From assembly GCF_004803895.1 (NCBI RefSeq), contig NZ_CP021978.1, forward strand, positions 7,564,001 to 7,628,000: a stretch of 64,000 nucleotides of DNA. Reading direction: 5' to 3'. The translations under genes were made by a program, and so were the position numbers. The stretch is from Streptomyces hawaiiensis. GTDB lineage: Bacteria > Actinomycetota > Actinomycetes > Streptomycetales > Streptomycetaceae. The notes under the pieces were generated by a model that ran no database searches, was not told the DNA's origin, and worked only from the letters and a program-made list of their open reading frames with translations. This document shows positions 1 to 10,781 of the stretch, in pieces. Within the stretch, counting starts at the first letter, position 1, and each line of letters opens with the position of its first letter.

Positions 1-135
1 TGCTACACCCGCACCGTCGGCCGGGTCTTCTTCGAACTGGTCCAGCGCGACGGCGGCTACCGGGGCTACGGCGCCGCCAACGCCCCGGTGCGGCTGGCCG
101 CGCAGCACGCGGTGCGGGCGCTCACTGGCGGCTGA
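1..135 (+). CDS. C-terminal end of a 4-hydroxyphenylpyruvate dioxygenase-like protein (partial)
   Basis: The window opens inside this gene; 44 codons remain before TGA. The visible FFELVQRDGGYRGYGAANAP stretch matches the C-terminal metal-site region of the vicinal-oxygen-chelate dioxygenase family, where the Glu of the FFE motif is an iron ligand. The ending resembles the fusion of a sugar phosphate isomerase-like TIM barrel to an HPPD domain (QuiC type, 3-dehydroshikimate dehydratase) more than a plain tyrosine-pathway HPPD, but the rest lies outside the window, so substrate is open. Its last 14 bases overlap the end of the convergent gene on the other strand. Confidence 0.6.
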   Translation, partial: CYTRTVGRVFFELVQRDGGYRGYGAANAPVRLAAQHAVRALTGG

Positions 136-1588
136 CGGTGCGGGTGATGCCGGTGACGACGGTGGTGGCGAGGATCCAGCCCGTGAGCACGAGGGTGTAG
201 GAGAGCCACTGGTACCCGCCGGTGGGGGCGAAAGCGGCCTCCTGCCCGAAGGAGATCACCGGCAGCAGCAGGTCGAGCGTGTAGAACACCGGGTTGAACT
301 GCGGTGCCTCGTCCGCCTTCAGCGGCTGGGGGTGGTGCAGCGCGTAGGCGAGGGAGCCGACCACGAGCAGCGACACCAGCCATCCCGCGGCCCGCAGAGG
401 GCGGAAGCCGTACCCGACGGTGGCGTCCTGCACATGGCCCCACAGCCGCCCGTACCAGGGCAGGGTGGCGCGCCGGCGGCGCTGTTTGGCGAGCTGGACG
501 AGGCGGGCGGCGTCGTCGTCGCCGATCCTGCGGTAGGCGGCGGTCAACTGCTCGTAGGCGTGCGGGACATAACCCTCGCCGTCCCGCTCCAGCATCGCCA
601 GGCGCCGCTCGGCGGGCTCGTGCGGGGTGAGGGAGGTGTAGACGAGACTGTTGAGCAGGACCTCCCCGGGGACCACCTCCGGCTCCAGGAACAGCACGTC
701 CACCTGCGCGCGGCGCAGATTGAGGGTGCCCTCCATGCGAGGGCCCCTGCGCAGCCAGAGTTCCCCGATGGTGCAGCTGCTGGCCCGCAGCGCCGCGTCG
801 CCCGGGTTCGCCAGCCGCGCGTGCGACAGGTCGAGGCGGCCCGCGATCCGGGCGCCGCGCAGGCCGATCCAGCCCAGCACGTCCGCTTCGCGCAGCAGGG
901 CGTCGCCCTCGACCGTGAGCGTCTCCGCGTCCACGGCGACCTCGCCGGCACCGGCCTCGAGCCGCGCCCCGTTGAGGTCGATGGAGCCGGCGACCGACGC
1001 GCCCGTCAGCCGCACCTCGCCACGCGCCCGCAGACCCGGTGCCGACAGGCCGTCCCCGACGGTCACGTGGTTGAGCTGGAGCGCCGGCTCACCGGCCGGC
1101 GGCTCGTCGATGTCGGCCCCGTCCATGAACAGCGCGCCGGAGATCTGCGCCCCGCCGAGCCGCACGGGGCCGTCGAACAGGCAGTCCGACATGCGCAGGA
1201 CGCCGTCCACGCGCAGGGTGGCGGCGTCCAGGCCGGGCAGGACCGAGCCGCGCAGGTTCAGCTGGCGCAGCCGCGCCGCGTACAGCACGGGCACGTTCTC
1301 GAAGTCGCAGTCACTGAGGCGCACGGCGTGGTCGATGTCGGCGTACTGGAGGTTCAGCACCCCGGTGATCCGCGCGCCCGCCAGCCTGAGGGCGGCCGTC
1401 TCGCCGTCCTCCTGCGGGGAGCTCAGCAGCAGTGCCCGCACCACGGCAGCCCGTACGGTCCGTTCGGGACCCCACTCCGCGCCCCGCGCCGGGCCCTCGT
1501 CGGCCGGGCCCCGGAAGTCCACGTCCTGCCCGCGTGGAAAAGCACGCCACACCCGCTCCTCGGCGGGTGTCATGTTGTCGATCTCCAT
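122..1588 (-). CDS. Membrane-anchored protein with long beta-helix-like repeats
   Basis: About 488 residues. Residues from about 60 to 360 form a series of short repeats of the type LxLxxARIxGxLxL, as in pentapeptide-like right-handed beta-helices. The last 110 residues hold two hydrophobic segments (around GWLVSLLVVGSLAYAL and LSYTLVLTGWILATTVV), so the C-terminus is probably membrane-embedded. Streptomyces relatives are often labelled membrane-associated oxidoreductase, but I see no nucleotide- or cofactor-binding motif that supports an enzyme. ATG at 1588 is used; ATG at 1573 has a better placed GGAG and is an equal choice. A hairpin separates it from the pentose-phosphate operon upstream, so it is probably transcribed separately. 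Confidence 0.7.
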   Translation of the reverse strand: MEIDNMTPAEERVWRAFPRGQDVDFRGPADEGPARGAEWGPERTVRAAVVRALLLSSPQEDGETAALRLAGARITGVLNLQYADIDHAVRLSDCDFENVPVLYAARLRQLNLRGSVLPGLDAATLRVDGVLRMSDCLFDGPVRLGGAQISGALFMDGADIDEPPAGEPALQLNHVTVGDGLSAPGLRARGEVRLTGASVAGSIDLNGARLEAGAGEVAVDAETLTVEGDALLREADVLGWIGLRGARIAGRLDLSHARLANPGDAALRASSCTIGELWLRRGPRMEGTLNLRRAQVDVLFLEPEVVPGEVLLNSLVYTSLTPHEPAERRLAMLERDGEGYVPHAYEQLTAAYRRIGDDDAARLVQLAKQRRRRATLPWYGRLWGHVQDATVGYGFRPLRAAGWLVSLLVVGSLAYALHHPQPLKADEAPQFNPVFYTLDLLLPVISFGQEAAFAPTGGYQWLSYTLVLTGWILATTVVTGITRTVSRQ

Positions 1589-1607
1589 CAGCGGGGACTC
1601 TGACGTG

Positions 1608-1642
1608 CCCGGCCGGAGGCTGTCAACCCACCTCCGGCCGGG
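1608..1642 (-). terminator. Hairpin terminator at the end of the pentose-phosphate operon
   Basis: A perfect 12-bp inverted repeat (CCCGGCCGGAGG with CCTCCGGCCGGG) surrounds an 11-base loop, 6 bases past the histidine phosphatase stop. There is no U-tract, as usual for Streptomyces. It should end transcription from the tkt operon before the membrane-protein gene. Confidence 0.6.
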
Positions 1643-1647
1643 GCCGG

Positions 1648-2235
1648 TTACGCCCTGGTGTTCCACTCCGCGATCACGGGCCGGCCGTGCTCGGTCGACA
1701 GCCGGCTGACCGTGCCGGTCTCCAGCCGGAACAGCCGCCCCTCCGCCGGGGGCAGGCCCAGCCGGCGGGCCGTCAGCACGCGGAGGGAGTGGCCGTGCGC
1801 CACCAGCATCACATCGCCCTCGGGCAGCGCCTTCGCCGCCCGGGCGAGCACCCGGTCGGCGCGCTCGCCGACCTCGGCGGGGGACTCGCCCGGCTCGCCG
1901 TCGGGGCCGGGCGGCCCGCCGTCGGTCCACAGGTCCCAGTCGGGCCGGGTGCGGTGTATCTCCTCGGTGGTGACGCCCTCGTAGGCGCCGTAGTACCACT
2001 CGTGCAGGTCCGGCTCCCGCACGGCCCCGGTCAGGCCCGCGAGTTCGGCCGTGCGCACCGCGCGGCCCAGCGGGCTGGTGAGGACCAGCGCGAAGGAGCG
2101 GCCCGCGAGGAGCGGGGCGAGCGACTTGGCCTGCTCCTCACCGTGCCGGGTGAGGGGCAGGTCGGTGAAGCTGGTGTGCTGTCCGCTCCGGCTCCACTCC
2201 GTCTCGCCGTGGCGGACCAGCAGCAGATCGCCCAC
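1648..2235 (-). CDS. Histidine phosphatase family protein (phosphoglycerate mutase-like)
   Basis: A 195-residue cytoplasmic protein. The LLLVRHGETEWS motif near residue 5 supplies the catalytic phospho-His of the branch-1 histidine phosphatase fold, and VAHGHSLRVL near residue 150 supplies the second His. The start is GTG, 3 bases after the gnd stop, so it is the last gene of the carbon-metabolism operon. Members dephosphorylate sugar phosphates or other small phosphoesters; linkage to the pentose phosphate genes suggests a sugar-phosphate substrate. A role as cofactor-dependent phosphoglycerate mutase is less likely because the protein is shorter than GpmA. Confidence 0.85.
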   Translation of the reverse strand: MGDLLLVRHGETEWSRSGQHTSFTDLPLTRHGEEQAKSLAPLLAGRSFALVLTSPLGRAVRTAELAGLTGAVREPDLHEWYYGAYEGVTTEEIHRTRPDWDLWTDGGPPGPDGEPGESPAEVGERADRVLARAAKALPEGDVMLVAHGHSLRVLTARRLGLPPAEGRLFRLETGTVSRLSTEHGRPVIAEWNTRA

Positions 2236-2238
2236 GCC

Positions 2239-3123
2239 CTACGCCTTCTTCGCGGACTCGACGGCATGGCCGCCGAACTGGTTGCGCAGCGCCGCGATCA
2301 TCTTCATCTGCGGCGAGTCGTCCTGCCGGGAGGCGAACCGGGAGAACAGGGAGGCGGTGATCGCGGGCAGCGGCACGGAGTTGTCGATCGCGGCCTCCAC
2401 GGTCCAGCGTCCCTCACCGGAGTCCTGGGCGTAGCCCCGGAGCTCCTGCAGGTGCTCGTCCTCGTCGAGCGCGTTGACCGCGAGGTCCAGCAGCCAGGAG
2501 CGGATGACGGTGCCGTCCTGCCAGGAGCGGAACACCTCGCGGACGTTGTCCACCGAGTCCACGGCCTCCAGCAGCTCCCAGCCCTCGGCGTAGGCCTGCA
2601 TCATGGCGTACTCGATGCCGTTGTGGACCATCTTCGCGAAGTGCCCGGCGCCCACCTTGCCCGCGTGGACGTAGCCGTACGGGCCCTCCGGCTTGAGCGC
2701 CTCGAAGATCGGCTGCAGCCGGTCGACGTACTCCTTCTCGCCGCCGACCATCAGGGCGTAGCCGTTCTTCAGGCCCCACACGCCGCCGGAGACGCCCGCG
2801 TCGACGAAGCCGATGCCGCGCTTGCTCAGCTCCTCGGCGTGCCTCTCGTCGTCCGTCCAGCGCGAGTTGCCGCCGTCGACCACCGTGTCGTACGGCTTGA
2901 GGAGGTCCGCCAGACGGTCGATGACGTGCTGGGTGGGGTCGCCGGCCGGGACCATGACCCAGACCGTGCGGGGCGCCTCCAGCTGGTTGACGAGGTCGGC
3001 CAGGCTGTCGGCGTCGGACTTCTCGGGGTTGGTGTCGTAGCCGATGACGGTGTGGCCGGCGTTGCGCAGGCGATCGCGCATGTTGCCGCCCATCTTGCCG
3101 AGACCCACAAGACCGATCTGCAT
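2239..3123 (-). CDS. gnd: 6-phosphogluconate dehydrogenase (decarboxylating), short type
   Basis: Converts 6-phosphogluconate to ribulose 5-phosphate and CO2 with reduction of NAD(P)+. At 294 residues it is the short class rather than the roughly 470-residue enteric enzyme. The N-terminal Rossmann motif GLVGLGKMGGNM, the substrate motif DAGVSGGVWG near residue 113 and the catalytic HFAKMVHNGIEY near residue 170 are all intact. GYDTNP after the second strand is more like NAD- than NADP-preferring enzymes, which is inference. The ATG lies 1 base after the pgi stop, so the two are translationally linked. Confidence 0.93.
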   Translation of the reverse strand: MQIGLVGLGKMGGNMRDRLRNAGHTVIGYDTNPEKSDADSLADLVNQLEAPRTVWVMVPAGDPTQHVIDRLADLLKPYDTVVDGGNSRWTDDERHAEELSKRGIGFVDAGVSGGVWGLKNGYALMVGGEKEYVDRLQPIFEALKPEGPYGYVHAGKVGAGHFAKMVHNGIEYAMMQAYAEGWELLEAVDSVDNVREVFRSWQDGTVIRSWLLDLAVNALDEDEHLQELRGYAQDSGEGRWTVEAAIDNSVPLPAITASLFSRFASRQDDSPQMKMIAALRNQFGGHAVESAKKA

Positions 3124-3124
3124 G

Positions 3125-4789
3125 TCAGTTCACTTCCCGAAGATTGCGGTAGGCGGCCACCAGCGCGGCCGTGGACGGGTCGAGACCGGGGACGTCAGCG
3201 CCCTCGGTCAGGGCGGGCTCGACGCGCTTGGCGAGGACCTTGCCGAGTTCGACGCCCCACTGGTCGAAGGAGTCGATGTTCCAGACGGCGCCCTGCACGA
3301 ACACCTTGTGCTCGTAGAGGGCGATCAGCTGGCCGAGGACCGACGGGGTCAGTTCGGTGGCCAGGATCGTCGTGGTGGGGTGGTTGCCCTGGAAGGTGCG
3401 GTGCGGCACCTGCTCTTCGGGCACGCCCTCCGCGCGGACCTCCTCGGAGGTCTTGCCGAAGGCGAGCGCCTGCCCCTGCGCGAACAGGTTGGCCATCAAC
3501 AGGTCGTGCTGGGCCTTCAGTTCGTCGTTGAGCTCGGCGACCGGCCGGGCGAAGCCGATCAGGTCGGCCGGGATGAGCTTCGTGCCCTGGTGGATCAACT
3601 GGTAGTAGGCGTGCTGCCCGTTGGTGCCGGGCGTGCCCCACACCACCGGCCCCGTCTGCCACTGAACGGGGTTGCCGTCGCGGTCCACCGACTTGCCGTT
3701 GGACTCCATGTCGAGCTGCTGGAGGTAGGCGGTGAACTTCGACAGGTAGTGGCTGTAGGGCAGCACCGCGTGCGACTGGGCGTCGAGGAAGTTGCCGTAC
3801 CAGATGCCCAGCAGGCCCATGAGCAGCGGGGCGTTGGCCTCCGCGGGGGCGTTGCGGAAGTGCTCGTCGACGATGCGGAAGCCGTCGAGCATCTCCCGGA
3901 AGCGGTCCGGGCCGATCGCGATCATCAGGGACAGGCCGATCGCGGAGTCGTAGGAGTAGCGGCCGCCGACCCAGTCCCAGAACTCGAACATGTTGTCGAC
4001 GTCGATGCCGAAGCCGGCGACCTTCTCCGCGTTGGTCGACAGCGCGACGAAGTGCTTCGCCACCGCCTTCTCGTCGCCTCCCAGGCCCTCCAGCAGCCAG
4101 GAGCGCGCCGAGGTCGCGTTGGTGATCGTCTCGATCGTGGTGAAGGTCTTGGACGCGACGATGAACAGCGTCTCCGCCGGGTCCAGGTCGCGCACCGCCT
4201 CGTGCAGGTCGGAGCCGTCCACGTTCGACACGAAGCGGAACGTCAGCTCCCGCGCGCTGAACGGCCGCAGCGCCTCGTAGGCCATCGCCGGGCCGAGGTC
4301 GGAGCCGCCGATGCCGATGTTGACGACGTTGCGGATGCGCTTGCCGGTGTGGCCGGTCCACTCACCCGAGCGCACCCGGTCCGCGAAGGCGGCCATCCTG
4401 TCGAGTACGGCGTGCACGCCCGGGACGACGTTCTCGCCGTCGACCTCGATGACGGCGTCCCGCGGGGCGCGCAGCGCGGTGTGCAGCACGGCCCGGTCCT
4501 CGGTGATGTTGATCCGCTCGCCGCGGAACATGGCGTCCCGCAGCCCGGACACGCCGGTCGCGGCGGCCAGCTCCTGGAGCAGGGCCAGCGTCTCGTCGTT
4601 GATCAGGTGCTTGGAGTAGTCGATGCGCAGGTCGCCCACGCGCACGACGTAGCGCTCGGCGCGCCCCGGGTCCGCCGCGAACAGTTCACGCAGGTCCGGC
4701 TGCGGCAGGGCGTCCGTGCGGTGGTTCTCCAGGGCGGTCCACTCGGGACGCCGGGTGAGTTCCGGGGAACCGGAGGGGGAGTCAGGCAT
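3125..4789 (-). CDS. pgi: Glucose-6-phosphate isomerase
   Basis: Interconverts glucose 6-phosphate and fructose 6-phosphate and here links glycolysis to the pentose phosphate enzymes of the same operon. The 554-residue length is normal. The SIS-domain signatures NVVNIGIGGSDLGPAM (near 150) and the C-terminal VWNIDSFDQWGVELGKVLA, with the conserved signature Lys, are visible, as is the GKSVDRDGNPV region. Its ATG overlaps the end of opcA by 8 bases. Confidence 0.96.
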   Translation of the reverse strand: MPDSPSGSPELTRRPEWTALENHRTDALPQPDLRELFAADPGRAERYVVRVGDLRIDYSKHLINDETLALLQELAAATGVSGLRDAMFRGERINITEDRAVLHTALRAPRDAVIEVDGENVVPGVHAVLDRMAAFADRVRSGEWTGHTGKRIRNVVNIGIGGSDLGPAMAYEALRPFSARELTFRFVSNVDGSDLHEAVRDLDPAETLFIVASKTFTTIETITNATSARSWLLEGLGGDEKAVAKHFVALSTNAEKVAGFGIDVDNMFEFWDWVGGRYSYDSAIGLSLMIAIGPDRFREMLDGFRIVDEHFRNAPAEANAPLLMGLLGIWYGNFLDAQSHAVLPYSHYLSKFTAYLQQLDMESNGKSVDRDGNPVQWQTGPVVWGTPGTNGQHAYYQLIHQGTKLIPADLIGFARPVAELNDELKAQHDLLMANLFAQGQALAFGKTSEEVRAEGVPEEQVPHRTFQGNHPTTTILATELTPSVLGQLIALYEHKVFVQGAVWNIDSFDQWGVELGKVLAKRVEPALTEGADVPGLDPSTAALVAAYRNLREVN

Positions 4790-5717
4790 GAGCAGGGGTC
4801 TCCTCGGTTGCCTCGCCGTTCAGGGCGATGGCGTACATCTCGTCCGCGTCGAGGCGCCGCAGCTCCTCGGCGATGAGTTCGGAGGTGGCACGGACCTTCA
4901 GCGCGAGGGTGCGCGACGGCTGGCCCGGCAGGGTCAGGGTGGCCAGCGGCCCCTCGGGGCGGTCGATGACGATCTCGCCGTTCTCGGTGCCCAGGCGCAC
5001 GGCCGTCACCACCGGCCCGGCGGTGACCACGCGGTCCACCCGGACGTGCAGCCGCGCCTCCAGCCAGCGGGCCAGCAGCTCGGCGGCCGGGTTGTCGGCC
5101 TCGGCCTCCACGGCCGCCGAGGTGATCCGCGCCCGGGCCTGGTCCAGCGCCGCCGCCAGCATCGAACGCCAGGGCGTCAGCCGGGTCCAGGCGAGGTCGG
5201 TGTCACCGGGTGCGTAGGCGCGGACCCGGGCCTGGAGCATCTCCAGGGGATTCTCGACGGCGTACAGGTCGGTGATGCGCCGCTGGGCCAGCGCCCCGAG
5301 CGGGTCCCTGGAGGGGACCTCGGGGGCGTCCACGGGCCACCACACCACCACCGGCGCGTCCGGCAGCAGCAGCGGCAGCACGACCGAGTCGGCGTGGTCG
5401 GACACCTCGCCGTAGGTCCGCAGGATCACCGTCTCGCCGGTGCCCGCGTCGGCGCCCACCCGGACCTCGGCGTCCAGGCGGGAGGACTGGCGGTCGCGCG
5501 GGGTGCGGGCGTGCCGCTTGATGACGACCAGGGTGCGCGAGGGGTGCTCGTGCGAGGCCTCCTCGGCCGCCTTGATCGCGTCGTAGGCGTTCTCCTCGTC
5601 CGTGACGATCACCATCGTCAGGACCATGCCCACGGCGGGCGTGCCGATGGCGCGGCGGCCCTGCACCAGCGCCTTGTTGATCTTGCTTGCCGTGGTGTCG
5701 GTCAGATCGATCTTCAT
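4782..5717 (-). CDS. opcA: Glucose-6-phosphate dehydrogenase assembly protein OpcA
   Basis: A 311-residue OpcA family protein. In cyanobacteria and actinobacteria OpcA binds glucose-6-phosphate dehydrogenase and supports its assembly or activity. The start MKIDLTDTTASKINKAL and the central VVVWWPVDAP segment are typical of actinobacterial OpcA. It shares an ATGA overlap with zwf, its expected partner, and overlaps pgi by 8 bases, so co-translation is likely. No catalytic motif is expected or seen. Confidence 0.93.
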   Translation of the reverse strand: MKIDLTDTTASKINKALVQGRRAIGTPAVGMVLTMVIVTDEENAYDAIKAAEEASHEHPSRTLVVIKRHARTPRDRQSSRLDAEVRVGADAGTGETVILRTYGEVSDHADSVVLPLLLPDAPVVVWWPVDAPEVPSRDPLGALAQRRITDLYAVENPLEMLQARVRAYAPGDTDLAWTRLTPWRSMLAAALDQARARITSAAVEAEADNPAAELLARWLEARLHVRVDRVVTAGPVVTAVRLGTENGEIVIDRPEGPLATLTLPGQPSRTLALKVRATSELIAEELRRLDADEMYAIALNGEATEETPAHA

Positions 5718-7387
5718 GGCCTGCGCCAGCTCCGTCCGTCTCGTGCGAGCATCTCGTGGGCTTCCTCGGGTCCCCAGCTGCCCGAGGCGTACTGCGCGGG
5801 CCGGCCGTGCGTGGCCCAGTACTGCTCGATCGGGTCGAGGATCTTCCAGGACTCTTCCACTTCCTGGTGACGGGGGAACAGGTTGGCGTCGCCCAGGAGG
5901 ACGTCGAGGATCAGCCGTTCGTACGCCTCGGGGCTCGACTCGGTGAACGACTCGCCGTAGGCGAAGTCCATCGTGACGTCCCGGATCTCCATCGAGGTGC
6001 CCGGCACCTTGGAGCCGAAGCGGACCGTCATGCCCTCGTCCGGCTGGACGCGGATGACGATCGCGTTGGAGCCCAGCTCCTCGGTGGCCGTGGAGTCGAA
6101 GGGGGAGTGCGGGGCCCGCTGGAAGACGACCGCGATCTCCGTCACGCGGCGGCCCAGCCGCTTGCCGGTGCGCAGGTAGAACGGGACGCCGGCCCAGCGG
6201 CGGTTGTCCACCTGGAGCCTGACCGCGGCATAGGTGTCGGTCGTGGAGGACTGGTCGATGCCGTCCTCCTCCAGATAGCCGCGCACCTTCGTGCCGCCCT
6301 GCCAGGCCGCCGCGTACTGCCCGCGCACGGTGCCCTGCCCCAGGTCCTGCGGCAGCCGCACGGCCTTGAGGACCTTCAGCTTCTCGGTGAGCAGCGAGGC
6401 GGCGTCGAAGGCGGCCGGTTCCTCCATCGCGGTGAGAGCCATCAGCTGGAGCAGGTGGTTCTGGATGACGTCACGGGCGGCGCCGATGCCGTCGTAGTAC
6501 CCGGCCCGGCCGCCGATGCCGATGTCCTCGGCCATGGTGATCTGCACATGGTCCACGTACGACCGGTTCCAGATCGGCTCGAACATCTGGTTGGCGAAGC
6601 GCAGCGCCAGGAGGTTCTGGACGGTCTCCTTGCCGAGGTAGTGGTCGATGCGGAAGACCTGCTCCGGGTCGAACACGTCGTGCACGATCCGGTTGAGCTC
6701 CTCGGCCGACCTCAGATCGTGCCCGAACGGCTTCTCGATGACCGCGCGGCGCCAGGCTCCCTCGGGGGCGCTGGCCAGCTTGTGCTTCTTCAGCTGCTGG
6801 ACGACCTTGGGGAAGAACTTCGGTGGCACCGAGAGGTAGAAGGCGTAGTTGCCGCTGGTGCCCCGGGAGGCGTCCAGCTCCTCGACGGCGGACCGCAGCT
6901 GCTTGAACGCGGTGTCGTCGTCGAAGTCGCCGGGGATGAACCGCATGCCCTCGGCGAGCTGCTGCCAGACCTCCTCACGGAACGGGGTCCTGGCGTGCTC
7001 GCGGACCGCGTCGTGCACCACCTGCGCGAAGTCCTGGTCCTCCCAGTCCCGGCGGGCGAAGCCCACCAGGGAGAAACCCGGCGGCAGCAGGCCGCGGTTG
7101 GCCAGGTCGTACACGGCCGGCATCAGCTTCTTGCGGGACAGGTCGCCGGTCACGCCGAAGATGACGAGCCCGGACGGCCCCGCGATCCTGGGCAGACGGC
7201 GGTCGCGCGCGTCGCGCAGCGGGTTGCTGAAATCGGGGTCGGCGAGGTCCGTGTGCGGGGCGGCCTGCGTCTCGCCGCTCACCCCGGTCTGTTCCACCCC
7301 GGCCGCCTCCTGGGCCACCCGGGCCTCCTTGTCCTCCTTGGTCCCCTTCGTCTCCTGTTCGGCCGTCTGGGGGATGCCCTCGCTCAT
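5714..7387 (-). CDS. zwf: Glucose-6-phosphate 1-dehydrogenase
   Basis: Oxidises glucose 6-phosphate to 6-phosphogluconolactone with NADP+, the entry step of the oxidative pentose phosphate pathway. The NADP-binding GVTGDLSRKK lies at residues 78-87 and the active-site RIDHYLGKE near 245. The 557-residue protein has about 50 extra N-terminal residues, acidic and low in complexity, before the core; a start nearer the core cannot be excluded, but the ATG overlaps the tal stop by 4 bases, which favours it. No 6-phosphogluconolactonase gene accompanies it. Confidence 0.95.
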   Translation of the reverse strand: MSEGIPQTAEQETKGTKEDKEARVAQEAAGVEQTGVSGETQAAPHTDLADPDFSNPLRDARDRRLPRIAGPSGLVIFGVTGDLSRKKLMPAVYDLANRGLLPPGFSLVGFARRDWEDQDFAQVVHDAVREHARTPFREEVWQQLAEGMRFIPGDFDDDTAFKQLRSAVEELDASRGTSGNYAFYLSVPPKFFPKVVQQLKKHKLASAPEGAWRRAVIEKPFGHDLRSAEELNRIVHDVFDPEQVFRIDHYLGKETVQNLLALRFANQMFEPIWNRSYVDHVQITMAEDIGIGGRAGYYDGIGAARDVIQNHLLQLMALTAMEEPAAFDAASLLTEKLKVLKAVRLPQDLGQGTVRGQYAAAWQGGTKVRGYLEEDGIDQSSTTDTYAAVRLQVDNRRWAGVPFYLRTGKRLGRRVTEIAVVFQRAPHSPFDSTATEELGSNAIVIRVQPDEGMTVRFGSKVPGTSMEIRDVTMDFAYGESFTESSPEAYERLILDVLLGDANLFPRHQEVEESWKILDPIEQYWATHGRPAQYASGSWGPEEAHEMLARDGRSWRRP

Positions 7388-8529
7388 ACCGCGTCAACTC
7401 CCTCGCTGTTCAAGGACTTGGTGACCGCGTCCAGCAGGTCCTGCCAGGCCACCTCGAACTTGGCCACTCCCTCGTCCTCCAGTTGCCGCACCACCTCGTC
7501 GTATGCAATGCCGAGCCGTTCTACGGCCGCGAGATCCGTTCGGGCCCGGTCGTAGCCGCCGGTGACGGTGTCGCCCCGGACGTCGCCGTGGTCGGCGACG
7601 GCGTTCAGCGTGGCCTCCGGCATGGTGTTGACCGTGCCGGGGGCGACCAGCTCGTCCACGTACAGGGTGTCCTTGTAGGCGGGGTCCTTCACACCGGTGG
7701 AGGCCCAAAGGGGGCGCTGCCGGTTGGCTCCGGCGCCTTCCAGGACCTGCCAGCGCTCCCCTTCGAAGACCTGTTCGTACGCCTCGTAGGCGAGCCGCGC
7801 GTTGGCCAGGGCCGCCCGGCCCTTCAGGGCGAGGGCCTCGTCCGTGCCCAGCAGCGTCAGGCGCTTGTCGATCTCGGCGTCCACGCGGGAGACGAAGAAG
7901 GACGCGACCGAGTGAACGGCCGACAGGCCGAGGCCGGCCGCCCGCGCCCGCTCCAGGCCGGCGAGGTAGGCGTCCATCACCTCGCGGTAGCGCTCCAGCG
8001 AGAAGATCAGCGTCACATTGACACTGATACCCGCGCCGATCACCTGGGTGATCGCCGGCAGGCCCGCCTTCGTCGCCGGGATCTTGATCATGACGTTGGG
8101 GCGGTCCACCAGCCAGGCCAGCTGCCGGGCCTCGGCGACGGTCGCCCTCGTGTCGTGGGCCAGCCGGGGGTCCACCTCGATGGAGACCCGGCCGTCCCGG
8201 CCGCCCGTGGCGTCGAACACGGGCCGCAGGACGTCGGCGGCGGCCCGGACGTCGGCGGTCGTCATCATCCGGACGGCCTCGTCGACGGTCACGCCGCGCA
8301 CCGCCAGGTCGGCGAGCTGCTCCTCGTAGCCCGCGCCGGAGCCGATGGCGGCCTGGAAGATGGACGGGTTGGTGGTGACGCCGACGACGTTCCTCGTGGC
8401 GACGAGCTCGGCCAGGTTGCCGGACTCGATCCGCCGGCGGGACAGGTCGTCCAGCCAGATCGACACGCCCTCGTCGGACAGGCGCTGGAGTGCGCCCGCG
8501 TTCGCGGTCGCTTCGGTCACAGTGATCAT
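7384..8529 (-). CDS. tal: Transaldolase
   Basis: Transfers a dihydroxyacetone unit between sedoheptulose 7-phosphate and glyceraldehyde 3-phosphate in the non-oxidative pentose phosphate pathway. The Schiff-base Lys lies in VMIKIPAT near residue 148, and GVTTNPSIFQ near residue 50 is the family signature. I chose ATG at 8529 (381 residues, starting MITVTEAT), which matches the usual length of the long actinobacterial form, over a GTG at 8556 that would overlap the tkt stop region. It overlaps zwf by 4 bases. Confidence 0.95.
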   Translation of the reverse strand: MITVTEATANAGALQRLSDEGVSIWLDDLSRRRIESGNLAELVATRNVVGVTTNPSIFQAAIGSGAGYEEQLADLAVRGVTVDEAVRMMTTADVRAAADVLRPVFDATGGRDGRVSIEVDPRLAHDTRATVAEARQLAWLVDRPNVMIKIPATKAGLPAITQVIGAGISVNVTLIFSLERYREVMDAYLAGLERARAAGLGLSAVHSVASFFVSRVDAEIDKRLTLLGTDEALALKGRAALANARLAYEAYEQVFEGERWQVLEGAGANRQRPLWASTGVKDPAYKDTLYVDELVAPGTVNTMPEATLNAVADHGDVRGDTVTGGYDRARTDLAAVERLGIAYDEVVRQLEDEGVAKFEVAWQDLLDAVTKSLNSEGVDAV

Positions 8530-8548
8530 CTTCTTTCGGGCGGTCGGA

Positions 8549-10624
<2,076 letters not shown>

Positions 10625-10658
10625 CTTCAAGAAGTCCTCGATAGGAGCGAAGTTGCTG

Positions 10659-10692
10659 GTCTGACGTGTTCAAAACTAAAAGTCTGACTTTT
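10659..10692. promoter_or_regulatory. Candidate operator and promoter of the tkt operon
   Basis: AAAAGTCTGACTTTT at 10678-10692 is a perfect palindrome with a one-base centre. On the minus strand it lies just upstream of, and overlaps by one base, a possible -10 box TAGTTT (10673-10678), about 50 bases before the tkt ATG. GTCTGAC also occurs twice as a direct repeat, at 10659-10665 and 10682-10688, 23 bp apart, the geometry of AraC-type half-sites. The divergent AraC gene is the obvious candidate regulator, but a palindrome suits a dimeric repressor too. The -35 box is weak. Confidence 0.45.
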
Positions 10693-10781
10693 TCGACGGA
10701 AGGTCGTCGTGTGCCAGCCTGTGGTGAAAGTGGGACACCCACCGGCAGCAGGGCACGCGAGCGGGGCGGTACGAGGCGGAC

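Noticed and set aside
1432..3531. 699-codon plus-strand open frame across the phosphatase and gnd genes
   Set aside because: It is a shadow of two intact minus-strand genes, is rich in Arg/Gly/Val without domains, and has no ribosome site.
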